NCBI GenBank assembly: GCA_963698015.1
Contig: OY969109.1
Span: 186,001-250,000, forward strand
Direction: 5' to 3'
DNA: 64,000 nucleotides
Source: VAXT01 sp963698015
GTDB taxonomy: Bacteria; Actinomycetota; Thermoleophilia; Gaiellales; Gaiellaceae
In this document: positions 1 through 7,899 of the stretch, piece by piece
Layout of the letters: the number at the start of each line of letters is the position of its first letter
How positions within the stretch are numbered: position 1 is the stretch's first letter
Made by a program: the position numbers and the translations under genes
Notes under the pieces: generated by a model
Told to the model about the DNA's origin: nothing
The model's database searches: none
Seen by the model: only the letters and a program-made list of their open reading frames with translations

Positions 1-1075
1 CCGTGTACCCGGTCAGGTATGCGCTGCCGACGCCGTCGAGCGCGATGCCGTAGCCACCGTCCGCCCTGCTTCCGCCCAGGTAAGTCGAGTAGCCGAGGGC
101 GGCGCCGCTCGAGCCGAGCTTCGTCACGAAGGCGTCGTAGTCCCCGCCGTTGAAGGTCGTGTCGAAGGCGCCCGCGGTCGTCGGGAAGTCGTCCGAGAAC
201 GTGCTCCCGGTCAGGTACGCGCTGCTGGCGCCGTCGAGCGCGATGCCGTAGCCACGGTCCTCCCAGCCTCCGCCCAGGTAGGTCGAGTAGCCGAGGGCGG
301 CGCCGCTCGCGTCGAGCTTCGTCACGAAGGCGTCGGTGCCGCCGTTGTCGGTCGTGTCGAAGGCGCCCGCGGTCGTCGGGAAGTCGTCCGAGGTCGTGCT
401 TCCGGTCAGGTAGGCGCTGCCGGCGCCGCCGACCGCGATGCCGATGCCAGAGTCGCCGGAGCGTCCGCCCAGGAAGGTCGAGTAGCCGAGGGCGGCGCCG
501 CTCGCGTTGAGCTTCGTCACGAAGGCGTCGAAGATGCCGTTGAAGGTCGTGTCGAAGGCCCCCGAGGTCGTCGGGAGGTCGGCGGAGTGCGTGAACCCGG
601 TCAGGTAGGCGCTGCCGGCGCCGTCGAGCGCGATGGCGTTGCCGTAGTCGCTGTCGCTTCCGCCCAGGTAGCTGGAGTAGCCGAGGGCGGCGCCGCTCGG
701 GTTGAGCTTCGTCACGAAGACGTCGAAGAAGCCGTTCAAGGTCGTGTCGAAGGCGCCCGCGGTCGTCGGGAAGTTTGTCGAGTTCGTGGTCCCGGTCAGG
801 TAGGCGCTGCCGGCGCCGTCGAGCGCGATGCCGTAGCCACGGTCGACCCCGCTTCCGCCCAGGTAGGTCGAGTAGCCGAGGGCGGCGCCGCTCGCGTCGA
901 GCTTCGTCACAAACGCGTCGGTGCCGCCGTTGTAGGTCGTGTCGAAGGCGCCCGCGGTCGTCGGGAAGTCAGCCGAAGTCGTCTGCCCGGTCACGTAGGC
1001 GCTGCCGGCGCCGTCAACGGCGATGGCGTAGCCGTCCTCGTCGCCTCCGCCCAGGAAGGTGGAATAGGCGAGGCC
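1..1075. repeat. Tandem array of about 195-bp SBBP-coding units
   Basis: The element ggtca(g/c)gta recurs near positions 11, 209, 405, 600, 796 and 991, a period of about 195 bp (65 codons). The units are highly similar in DNA as well as protein, which suggests recent duplication or gene conversion inside the propeller gene. Confidence 0.85.
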
Positions 1076-1897
1076 CGGGTCGATGACCAGCGCGTGGCGA
1101 CGGTCGTAGCCGCGGCCGAGCGCGAAGCCGTAGCCCGCACCGCGCCGGCCGAGCGCGAAGCTGCTTCGGACCGGCACGCGCTTGCCGGCGACGAACTGGT
1201 AGCTGAGCGGGCGCTTATCAGTGAGGACGCCGACCGGCGTCCGGACGAGCAGGTTTCCCTCGCTGCCGAGCGAGAGCGGCCTCGCGCCGCGGTAGGCGAG
1301 CCTGATGTCGCTGACGCGGGCTCCGGGGCGGACGAGGAACTCGTACTTCAGCTTGCCCCCGTGCCCTGCGTAAGCCATGTCCACGCCAGGCCAGAGGTTG
1401 CGGTAGACGACGCGCTCGTAGGTACGCAGGCCGGTGTGCCACTTGGAGGGGTCGTTCCCAAGCAGGTAATTGACCCGGCGCGGCGCGAGGCGCTCGCCGC
1501 GGATGGCGACGTTCCGGTTGGCGCCGAGGAAGCGGAGCGCGAGCGCCGCGCCCTTCTGCTTGCCCGGGCGCTGCAGGGCGAGCATCGCCTCACGCCGCGT
1601 GAGGAAGACCGAGAAGCCAGCGCCCTGCGCCGAGTAGCGGACGCGCGAGTCCGTCTGACCGGCATTGGCCGTGAACGCGAGCGGCAGCTTCCCGTAGGCG
1701 TCGAGCGCCTTCTGCTTCGTCGCCGACCGAGGCGAGCGCGTCGTCTGCTCGGACGAGGCGCTGGCCGGCCCCAACTGGAGCAAGACTCCGACGGCCACAC
1801 CGGCCGCCAGCAACGTCAGCGCCACCGGTCGGGCTCCAGGCCGCACGCCGATCGAGAACCGGCGCCGTCCTGACGCACGTTCCCAAAGGTGCCGCAT
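1..1897 (-). CDS. Secreted SBBP-repeat beta-propeller protein (C-terminus beyond window)
   Basis: About 632 residues are visible; the gene runs off the left edge. The start is ATG at 1897, with GAGGGG about 6 nt upstream; an in-frame ATG at 1903 is possible but sits directly against that Shine-Dalgarno-like sequence. A hydrophobic stretch (ALTLLAAGVAVGVLLQLG, about residues 26-43) looks like a signal peptide. It is followed by a domain with the FTANAGQTD motif typical of proteins carrying SBBP repeats. From about residue 270 onward, six roughly 65-residue units repeat with the consensus GYSTYLGG, DGAGSAYLTG, DFPTTAGAFDTT and DAFVTKL. The family is a secreted or surface beta-propeller of unknown ligand. 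No partner gene is adjacent. Confidence 0.9.
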   Translation of the reverse strand, partial: MRHLWERASGRRRFSIGVRPGARPVALTLLAAGVAVGVLLQLGPASASSEQTTRSPRSATKQKALDAYGKLPLAFTANAGQTDSRVRYSAQGAGFSVFLTRREAMLALQRPGKQKGAALALRFLGANRNVAIRGERLAPRRVNYLLGNDPSKWHTGLRTYERVVYRNLWPGVDMAYAGHGGKLKYEFLVRPGARVSDIRLAYRGARPLSLGSEGNLLVRTPVGVLTDKRPLSYQFVAGKRVPVRSSFALGRRGAGYGFALGRGYDRRHALVIDPGLAYSTFLGGGDEDGYAIAVDGAGSAYVTGQTTSADFPTTAGAFDTTYNGGTDAFVTKLDASGAALGYSTYLGGSGVDRGYGIALDGAGSAYLTGTTNSTNFPTTAGAFDTTLNGFFDVFVTKLNPSGAALGYSSYLGGSDSDYGNAIALDGAGSAYLTGFTHSADLPTTSGAFDTTFNGIFDAFVTKLNASGAALGYSTFLGGRSGDSGIGIAVGGAGSAYLTGSTTSDDFPTTAGAFDTTDNGGTDAFVTKLDASGAALGYSTYLGGGWEDRGYGIALDGASSAYLTGSTFSDDFPTTAGAFDTTFNGGDYDAFVTKLGSSGAALGYSTYLGGSRADGGYGIALDGVGSAYLTGYT

Positions 1898-2133
1898 GTC
1901 CATCCCCTCTCATCGACGCCAGTCCTGAGAGGAGAAGGAACGCCTCCTCACACTAGAACCCGTGCCGAAGCAAGAGTTCGACCGCAGACCGCGAGACCTA
2001 ACGCAGAGAGACTGTTACACAACGCACTTGCAATCGGAAACGGCCGTGCCTCGCTGGGAACCGACGGACTACGAGCCGACCGGGACAGCCGAGAATCCCA
2101 CCGCACCAGGTAGGACGGGCATGTAAGCGCGGT
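1898..2133. other. Intergenic region between propeller gene and ferritin
   Basis: No convincing gene is seen on either strand. It should hold the promoter of the leftward propeller gene and the end of the leftward ferritin gene. A weak GAGGAG/CTCCTC inverted repeat near 1932-1952 is the only structure noticed. Confidence 0.5.
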
Positions 2134-2667
2134 CTAAAGCGCTCCGCCCGCCGCCTGTGGCGCGCCTGCCTCCGGCGCTCCTTGATCGCCTACGGCGTTG
2201 CGGGCGAGGTACTCCTCGGCCAATAGGACGTTCGTCTTCGACGCGCGCTCCACGATGGCGAGAAGCGCCGACATGCTCGAGACCTCTTCTCGCTGTTCGG
2301 TCAAGAACCAGTGCAGGAACTGCTCGCCGACGAGGTCGTTCTCTTCGCGGGCGAGCGCGGCGAGCGCGGCGATCTGCTCCGTGACCCGCTTCTCCTGGTC
2401 GAGCGCGAGCGCCACCGGCTCCCGGGCATCCCCGAACGTCGTCTTCGGCGCCTCGACGGCCGGGATCACGACGTCGTGGTCCGAGTCGAGCAGGAACTGG
2501 ACGATCATCATCGCGTGGTTCCGCTCCTCGACCGCCTGCCGGTAGAAGTGCGCGGCCAGGAGCGGCAGCGTCTCGGCGTCGAACCAGACCGCGATCGCGA
2601 CGTACTGCTGCGACGCCGCGAACTCGTTTGCCACCTGTTCGTTCAGCTTCTCGGGGAAGCTCGCCAT
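2134..2667 (-). CDS. Ferritin (ferroxidase-type iron storage protein)
   Basis: The 177-residue product matches bacterial ferritin in length and in its di-iron ligands: Glu15 in the first helix (VANEF) and E48/H51 in the motif VEERNH, equivalent to the canonical E17, E50 and H53 of FtnA-type ferritins. Ferritins oxidise Fe(II) and store it as a mineral in a 24-subunit cytoplasmic shell. The start MASFPEKL at 2667 is chosen because the sequence upstream shows no family similarity. The C-terminus has an Ala/Gly/Pro-rich tail (GAPEAGAPQAAGGAL) beyond the four-helix core. It is divergent from the gene at 2711, with a 43-bp gap. Confidence 0.93.
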   Translation of the reverse strand: MASFPEKLNEQVANEFAASQQYVAIAVWFDAETLPLLAAHFYRQAVEERNHAMMIVQFLLDSDHDVVIPAVEAPKTTFGDAREPVALALDQEKRVTEQIAALAALAREENDLVGEQFLHWFLTEQREEVSSMSALLAIVERASKTNVLLAEEYLARNAVGDQGAPEAGAPQAAGGAL

Positions 2668-2710
2668 CGGGGACGACTCTATCCGGTGTGTAGATGCATA
2701 CTTCGTATAC

Positions 2711-4051
2711 ATGCGGACGAAGGTTCTGATCGCCGGCGCGGCCGGACGCGACTTCCACAACTTCAACGTCGTCTACCGCGGCCGCGACGAGTACGACGTG
2801 GTCGCCTTCACGGCGACGCAGATCCCGGACATCGCCGGGCGTGTCTACCCCGCGCTGCTCGCCGGCGAGCTCTACCCGGACGGCATCCCGATCCGCCCCG
2901 AGACCGAGCTCGAGGACCTGGTCCGCGAGCACGAGGTCGACGAGGTCGTCTTCGCGTACTCGGACGTGACCCACGAGCACGTCATGCACATCGGGTCGCG
3001 CGCGCTCGCCGCCGGAGCGAGCTTCCGGCTGCTGTCGCCGCACGACACGATGATCGCGTCCTCGAAGCCGGTCGCCGCGATCTGCGCCGTGCGCACGGGC
3101 TCGGGCAAGAGCCAGACGACGCGCCGCGTCGCGCAGCTGCTGCGCGAGGACGGCAAGCGCGTCGCCGTGCTCCGCCACCCGATGCCGTACGGCGACCTGA
3201 CGAAGCAGATCGTCCAGCGCTTCGAGCGCTACGAGGATCTCGAGGCCGCCGACTGCACGATCGAGGAGCGCGAGGAGTACGAGCCGCATCTCGCCGAGGG
3301 CAACCTCGTCTTCGCGGGCATCGACTACGCGGCGATCCTCGAGGCCGCCGAGCGCGAGGCGGACGTGATCGTCTGGGACGGCGGCAACAACGACACGCCG
3401 TTCATCCGGCCCGACGTCCACATCGTCGTCGTCGACCCGCACCGGCCGGGGCACGAGCTGCGCTACCACCCGGGCGAGACGAATCTGCGCATGGCGAACG
3501 TCTGCGTCGTGAACAAGGTGGACAGCGCGACGCAGGAAGGCATCGACGCGGTGCTCGACTCGATCCGGACGCACAATCCGGACGCGAAGGTCGTGCTCGC
3601 CAACTCCCCGTTCCACGTCGAGGGCGACGCCTCGCAGATCGTCGGCAAGCGCGTGCTCGCGATCGAGGACGGCCCGACACTGACACACGGCGAGATGACC
3701 TACGGGGCGGCGGTGCTCGCCGCGAAGGCGAACGGCGCCGCCGAGCTGATCGACCCGCGGGAGTGCGCCGTCGGCTCGATCGCCGCGACCTTCGAGGAGT
3801 ACCCGCACGTCGGTGCGCTCCTGCCGGCGATGGGCTACGGCCAGAAGCAGCGCGAAGACCTGCGCGAGACGATCGAGCGCTGCGATCCCGACCTCGTCCT
3901 GATCGGCACGCCGATCGACCTCCGCAGCCTGATCGACTTCGGCCGGCCGGCGCTGCGGATCACGTATCGCCTGCAGGAGGTCGGTGAGCCGACGCTCGCC
4001 GACGTGCTCGCCAGCTACGGCCTGATCGGCGAGCACGCAGCACTCGTGTGA
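2711..4051 (+). CDS. Cyclic 2,3-diphosphoglycerate synthetase-like GTPase
   Basis: A 446-residue protein with an N-terminal Rossmann-like segment (KVLIAGAAGRDFHNFN), a P-loop GSGKS at about residues 130-134, DGGNND near 225, and the NKVD base-recognition motif near 268. The length and motif order match the cyclic 2,3-diphosphoglycerate synthetase family of methanogens, whose many bacterial homologues are annotated only as GTPases. Whether this one makes cDPG is not known. Its stop overlaps the GTG start of the carbamate kinase gene by 4 bp, so the two are probably translated together. No good Shine-Dalgarno precedes the ATG; a GTATAC-rich stretch just upstream could be part of the promoter. 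Confidence 0.85.
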   Translation: MRTKVLIAGAAGRDFHNFNVVYRGRDEYDVVAFTATQIPDIAGRVYPALLAGELYPDGIPIRPETELEDLVREHEVDEVVFAYSDVTHEHVMHIGSRALAAGASFRLLSPHDTMIASSKPVAAICAVRTGSGKSQTTRRVAQLLREDGKRVAVLRHPMPYGDLTKQIVQRFERYEDLEAADCTIEEREEYEPHLAEGNLVFAGIDYAAILEAAEREADVIVWDGGNNDTPFIRPDVHIVVVDPHRPGHELRYHPGETNLRMANVCVVNKVDSATQEGIDAVLDSIRTHNPDAKVVLANSPFHVEGDASQIVGKRVLAIEDGPTLTHGEMTYGAAVLAAKANGAAELIDPRECAVGSIAATFEEYPHVGALLPAMGYGQKQREDLRETIERCDPDLVLIGTPIDLRSLIDFGRPALRITYRLQEVGEPTLADVLASYGLIGEHAALV

Positions 4052-4942
4052 CCGTCGTCGTTGCGCTCGGCGGCAACGCGCTCGGGGGCGGGACGGCGGC
4101 GGAGCAGCTCGCTGACGCTGAGTAAGACCTGCGCCGCGATCGCGCCGCTCGTCCGCGAGGGCGAGGTCGTGGTCACACATGGAAACGGGCCGCAGGTCGG
4201 CAACGAGCTGCTGCGTCAGGAGCGCGCCGCCGACGAGGTGCCTCCCCTGCCGCTCTACCTCGCGGTTGCGCAGACGCAGGCCGAGATCGGCGCCATGATC
4301 GAGACGGAGCTCTCCGGAGCGGTCGAGCGGCCGGTCGCATGCCTGCTCACGCACGTCCACGTCGCGGCCGACGACCCGGCGTTCGAGCGGCCGACGAAGC
4401 CGATCGGGCCGTTCTACTCTGAGGAGCAGGCGCAGGCGCTCGAGCGGGAGCGCGGCTGGCAGCTCGTCGAGGACGCGGGCCGCGGCTACCGGCGCGTCGT
4501 CCCCTCGCCGCGCCCGCTCGAGATCGTGGAGCTCTCTTCCATTCGAGCCCTCCTCGGGGCCGGCGCGATCGTCGTCGCGTGCGGAGGCGGCGGGATCCCG
4601 GTCGTCAGCCGCAACGGCTACCTGAAGGGCGTCGACGCGGTGATCGACAAGGATCGCGCGTCGGCCCTGCTCGCCGAGCGCCTGGGCGCGGAGCGGCTCG
4701 TGATCCTGACCGAGGTCCCGTGCGTCTACCGCCGCTACCGCAAGTCGAACCAGGAGCCCGTCCGCGAGCTCTCGGCGGCCGAGGCCGAGGAGCTGCTCCC
4801 CGAGCTCCCGGAGGGCTCGATGCGGCCGAAGCTCGAGGCTGCGGTCGCCTTTGCCCGCGCCGGCGGCGAGACGTTGATCACGTCTGCCGCGGCCCTGGCA
4901 GAAGCGCTCGAGGGCCGGGCGGGCACCACGATCCGCCGCTAA
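4048..4942 (+). CDS. arcC: Carbamate kinase with apparent N-terminal frameshift
   Basis: The natural N-terminus begins at GTG 4048 with VTVVVALGGNAL, the carbamate kinase signature, but that frame stops at TAA 4123-4125. Family similarity then continues one frame over (TCAAIAPLVREGEVVVTHGNG) to 4942, so the sequence carries one extra base between about 4090 and 4124. The rest is intact: THGNGPQVG, the CGGGGIPVV substrate loop, DKDRASALLA and the C-terminal GSMRPK motif. Carbamate kinase makes ATP from carbamoyl phosphate and ADP. The gene is coupled to the preceding GTPase; ornithine carbamoyltransferase lies 3.5 kb downstream. It may be a real frameshift mutation, a sequencing error or recoding; the sequence alone cannot decide. 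Confidence 0.8.
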
Positions 4943-4984
4943 CGCATCAGCGCGTAACGCAACATAGCGTAATCACTGTTACGC
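4940..4984. repeat. 15-bp phased repeats upstream of the STAND-like ATPase
   Basis: Starting in the carbamate kinase stop codon, three consecutive 15-mers begin TAACGCA, TAACGCA and TAATCAC (4940, 4955, 4970). The block also contains the palindrome GCGTAA-N6-TTACGC (4967-4984) directly in front of the ATPase start. A related block lies immediately after the ATPase gene. Confidence 0.7.
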
Positions 4985-4991
4985 TTGGAGC

Positions 4992-6119
4992 GTGAACCCG
5001 TTCCGCTACGGCGCGCTCGCCCTCGACGAGGCATTCACGAACCGCGAGGACGAGATCCGCGAGCTGACGCGGGACATCCTCAACGGCCAGGACGTCGTCG
5101 TCCTCGCCCCGCGCCGCTACGGGAAGACGTCGCTCGTCTGGCGCGTGATCCAGGAGGTCGTCAAGAAGAAGGTCCTCGTCGCCCAGGTCAACCTGATGAC
5201 CACGCCGACGAAGGAGCGGCTCGCCGAGAAGCTCGCGGACACGATCCACGACAACATCGCCTCCCCTCTGTTCCGCGCGCGCGAGCGGCTGCGGATCTTC
5301 GCCGATCTCCGCATCCGCCCGATCGTCACGATCGACCCGGACACGGGCGCACCGAGCTTCAGCTTCGACGCGGGCTACCCGCGGCAGGACGTCGATGCGA
5401 CGCTCGAGCGCCTGCTCGAGCTGCCCGGGCAGCTGGCCGCGGAGCGCAAACGCAAGGTCGCGCTCGTCTTCGACGAGTTCCAGGAGGTCGTCGCGATCGA
5501 CCCCGACCTGCCCAAGCTGATGCGCTCCGTCTTCCAGGAGCAGCCCGAGGTGGCGCACGTCTACCTCGGCAGCAAGCGCCACATGATGGAGCGGATCTTC
5601 AACGACGAGAACGAGCCGTTCTGGCGGAGCGCGCGGCAGATGGAGCTCGGCGTGATCGACCCGCCGCGCTTCGAGGGCTACCTCGCGGACAGCTTCACGC
5701 GGACGGGCAAGAAGATCGCCCCGGAAGCGATCGCCGCGGTGCTCGAGACGACGGGCGGCCATCCGTACGCGACCCAGGAGCTCTGCTACTTCCTCTGGGA
5801 GGAGGCTCCGAAGGGCCGCCGGGCCGGGCCGGCCGAGTACGAGCGCGCGCTCGCCGACGTGCTCCGCGCCGAGCATGCCCACTTCGAGCTGATCTGGGAC
5901 CAGGCGTCGAGCGTCCAGCGGCTCACGCTGCAGGCGCTCGCCCATGAACGCGGACGTCCGCTGAGCGGCGACTACCGCCGTCGTCACAAGCTCCCCGGTG
6001 CGTCGACGGTGCAGCGTGCGCTTCAGGCGCTGACGCGGAACGAGCTCGTCACCCGGTCGGACGGCGAGTACCGGATCGCCGAGCCGTTCCTGGCCGACTG
6101 GCTCCGCGGCCACGCCTGA
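4992..6119 (+). CDS. P-loop ATPase of the archaeal-type/STAND (PF01637-like) class
   Basis: This 375-residue protein has a Walker A motif PRRYGKTS at about residues 41-48, a Walker B motif VALVFDEFQEV near 158, and a C-terminal winged-helix-like region (residues about 310-375, PGASTVQRALQALTRNELV). This is the architecture of the ATPase family common in archaea and scattered in bacteria, whose members are often linked to mobile elements; the biochemical function is unknown. The start is GTG 4992; GGAG ends only one base before it, so initiation may be leaderless or weak. The gene is alone between two related repeat blocks (4940-4984 and 6118-6150), which suggests a transferred cassette or a self-regulated unit. 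Confidence 0.8.
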   Translation: MNPFRYGALALDEAFTNREDEIRELTRDILNGQDVVVLAPRRYGKTSLVWRVIQEVVKKKVLVAQVNLMTTPTKERLAEKLADTIHDNIASPLFRARERLRIFADLRIRPIVTIDPDTGAPSFSFDAGYPRQDVDATLERLLELPGQLAAERKRKVALVFDEFQEVVAIDPDLPKLMRSVFQEQPEVAHVYLGSKRHMMERIFNDENEPFWRSARQMELGVIDPPRFEGYLADSFTRTGKKIAPEAIAAVLETTGGHPYATQELCYFLWEEAPKGRRAGPAEYERALADVLRAEHAHFELIWDQASSVQRLTLQALAHERGRPLSGDYRRRHKLPGASTVQRALQALTRNELVTRSDGEYRIAEPFLADWLRGHA

Positions 6120-6150
6120 CGCACCACTGCGTTACGCGTCTCTGCGTGAT
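6118..6150. repeat. 15-bp phased repeats downstream of the STAND-like ATPase
   Basis: Successive 15-mers TGACGCACCACTGCG and TTACGCGTCTCTGCG, then TGAT, start in the ATPase stop codon. They match the upstream block in phase (T-N-ACGCA-N-CA-NN-GCG). They also match as an inverted repeat: ACGCA-N4-CGCGTAACGCA at 4942-4961 pairs with TGCGTTACGCG-N4-TGCGT at 6128-6147. Confidence 0.65.
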
Positions 6151-6157
6151 TCCCTGA

Positions 6158-6343
6158 ACCGCCCGCGACTCGCCCGCGCTCTCGATCACGGGGATCGGGC
6201 TCGCCGCGATCCTCGCCAAGCGCACGTTTCGCCGCTGCGAGCTCCAGGGCCGCGTGATCGGCCTGCTCCCGGCGATCAGCGCTCTCGTTATCGTCATCGC
6301 CGGCGCGGCCATGACCGTGCGGGCCATCCCGAAAGTGAGCTGA
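6158..6343 (+). pseudogene. C-terminal fragment of a nickel/cobalt exporter-like membrane protein
   Basis: An open frame of 61 codons after TGA 6155 reads ALSITGIGLAAILAKRTF and then GLLPAISALVIVIAGAAMT, two hydrophobic segments that resemble the last membrane helices of NicO/RcnA-type metal exporters. There is no start codon with an N-terminal domain, and the rest of such a gene is not found upstream, where the ATPase cassette sits. It ends one base before the start of the next Ni/Co transporter gene. It is most likely a truncated remnant; a short expressed membrane peptide cannot be excluded. Confidence 0.5.
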
Positions 6344-6344
6344 C

Positions 6345-7088
6345 ATGTTCGGACTCGACGACTTCCTCACTTCGTTCTCGGACGGCACGACGCTCGTCCT
6401 CGTGATCGCGGTCGCGATCCTGCTCGGCCTCCGCCACGCGACCGACCCCGACCACCTCGCCGCCGTCACGGCCCTGATCGCCACGAAGCGCGACCAGGCC
6501 GCCCGCAGCGCGGGCAAACTCGGCTTCGCGTGGGGCCTCGGCCACGCGACGACGCTCTTCGCGTTCGGCCTTCCGATCCTGCTCTTCAAGGCCTATCTGC
6601 CCGAGCCCGTCCAGCAGGGAGCGGAGACGACTGTCGGCCTCCTGATCATGGCGCTCGCGATCTGGCTCCTCGTCCGCTGGCGCCGGGGCTTGTTCCACGT
6701 GCACCTGCACAACGACGGAGAGGGCGTCCACGCGCACGGGCACACGCATGGCGCGAACGGGCACGCGCACGCGACGAAGCGGGCGCGCTCGCCTTTCCAG
6801 GCCTACGGCATCGGCCTGATTCACGGCATGGGCGGAAGCGCGGGGGTCGGAGTGCTCCTCCTGGCGACGATCCACTCGCATCTCGTCGGCGTGCTCGCGC
6901 TCGGCCTCTTCGCCTTCTTCACCGCGGTCTCGATGGGCCTCCTGACGACCGGCTTCGGGCTCACGCTGGCCAGCCGTCCGGCACAGCGTTCCTTCGCCAG
7001 AATCGCACCGGCGCTCGGATTCCTGAGCCTCGCCTTCGGCCTCTGGTACGCACTCGGAGCGCAGAATCTCCTCCCCTACTATTTCTAG
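6345..7088 (+). CDS. Ni/Co transporter-like membrane protein (HoxN/UreH-type)
   Basis: The 247-residue, multi-helix membrane protein contains the signature GLRHATDPDHLAAV at about residues 29-42, the counterpart of the H-x4-DH metal motif of NiCoT/UreH permeases. A cytoplasmic-loop-like histidine-rich stretch (HVHLHNDGEGVHAHGHTHG) near residues 121-139 is a likely metal-binding segment, and a second motif GLIHGMGGSAG follows. It is expected to move nickel or cobalt across the cytoplasmic membrane. A cobalt-type nitrile hydratase is encoded at 37-38 kb in this window, but no direct link is visible. Confidence 0.8.
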   Translation: MFGLDDFLTSFSDGTTLVLVIAVAILLGLRHATDPDHLAAVTALIATKRDQAARSAGKLGFAWGLGHATTLFAFGLPILLFKAYLPEPVQQGAETTVGLLIMALAIWLLVRWRRGLFHVHLHNDGEGVHAHGHTHGANGHAHATKRARSPFQAYGIGLIHGMGGSAGVGVLLLATIHSHLVGVLALGLFAFFTAVSMGLLTTGFGLTLASRPAQRSFARIAPALGFLSLAFGLWYALGAQNLLPYYF

Positions 7089-7130
7089 CCGAACCGGATC
7101 GGCGCCCAGGGCGAATAAGACAAAGCCCAG

Positions 7131-7826
7131 ATGAGCAACGACCCACACGATCTCCTCGCCGCCTACGCGCTCGACGCGCTGGACCACGACGAGCGCGAGC
7201 GCTTCGAGCGGCACCTCGCCGACTGCGAGGAGTGCACCGAGCAGCTCGCGATGCTGCGGGAGCCGGTCGCGGCCCTCGCGTACGCGGCCGAGGGGCCTGT
7301 CCCTCCGAAGGAGCTGCGCGACCGCATCATCGAAGGCGCGCGAACAGAGCCGCGGGCAGCGGTGATCAGGGTGCCGGGACGGAACTGGGCGCTCAGCGCC
7401 GTCGCGGCTGTCGCGGCCGCGGCCGCCTGCCTGGCGGTCGGCCTCGGCGTCTGGGCACACTCGCTCTCGGACTCCCTCGACCGCGAGCGGAGCCACAACT
7501 CGGCCATCGAGCAGCTCCTCGGCGAAAGCGCGACCGCCAAACCGCTCATCGGCGCCAACGGGTCGCTGATCGTTGCCCGGAACGGCCGGGCCGCGCTCCT
7601 CGTCTGCGGACTGGCCGACGCCCCGAGCGCGAAGACGTACGAAGCCTGGGTGATCACCGGGAACTCACCCGAGCCGGCCGGGCTCTTCCGCGGCGGAAGC
7701 GGCTGCGGCCCCGTCTTCCTCACACAGCGTGTTCCGAAGAGCGCGACGGTCGCGGTCACGCTCGAGCGGGCCGGCGGAGCGGCCTCGCCCACGCTGCCAA
7801 TCCTCTTCAGGGCGGAAGCGACCTGA
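7131..7826 (+). CDS. Anti-sigma factor, RskA type with zinc-finger N-terminus
   Basis: The 231-residue protein starts with a zinc-binding anti-sigma domain (LLAAYALDALDHDERERF followed by HLADCEEC, H-x3-C-x2-C). One membrane segment follows near residues 87-105 (ALSAVAAVAAAAACLAVGL). The C-terminal extracytoplasmic domain has the RskA features NGRAALLVCGL and YEAWVITG. It would hold its sigma factor at the membrane and release it by regulated proteolysis. The partner sigma gene follows 73 bp downstream. The order (anti-sigma before sigma) is the reverse of the common sigK-rskA arrangement. The rhomboid protease two genes on is a conceivable but unproven processing enzyme. Confidence 0.88.
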   Translation: MSNDPHDLLAAYALDALDHDERERFERHLADCEECTEQLAMLREPVAALAYAAEGPVPPKELRDRIIEGARTEPRAAVIRVPGRNWALSAVAAVAAAAACLAVGLGVWAHSLSDSLDRERSHNSAIEQLLGESATAKPLIGANGSLIVARNGRAALLVCGLADAPSAKTYEAWVITGNSPEPAGLFRGGSGCGPVFLTQRVPKSATVAVTLERAGGAASPTLPILFRAEAT

Positions 7827-7899
7827 CGTGTCCGCCGCCGCTCAGAGCCCGATCGCCATCTCCGTGGCGGGGCTCCGCGCCCCCTGGGATGCACAGCCG

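Noticed and set aside
1..1075. Regularly spaced repeats as a possible CRISPR array
   Set aside because: The 195-bp period lies in an open frame with protein-level conservation; there are no short identical repeats with unique spacers and no cas genes.
587..1873. Long plus-strand open frame rich in Ala/Val/Arg/Glu
   Set aside because: It is the reverse complement of the SBBP propeller gene; its composition follows the repeats and no domain is seen.
2069..4360. 763-codon minus-strand open frame
   Set aside because: An antisense shadow of the GTPase and ferritin genes; Arg/Asp-rich with no domain.
4987..4990. GGAG as the Shine-Dalgarno of the STAND-like ATPase
   Set aside because: It ends one base before GTG 4992, too close for normal initiation.
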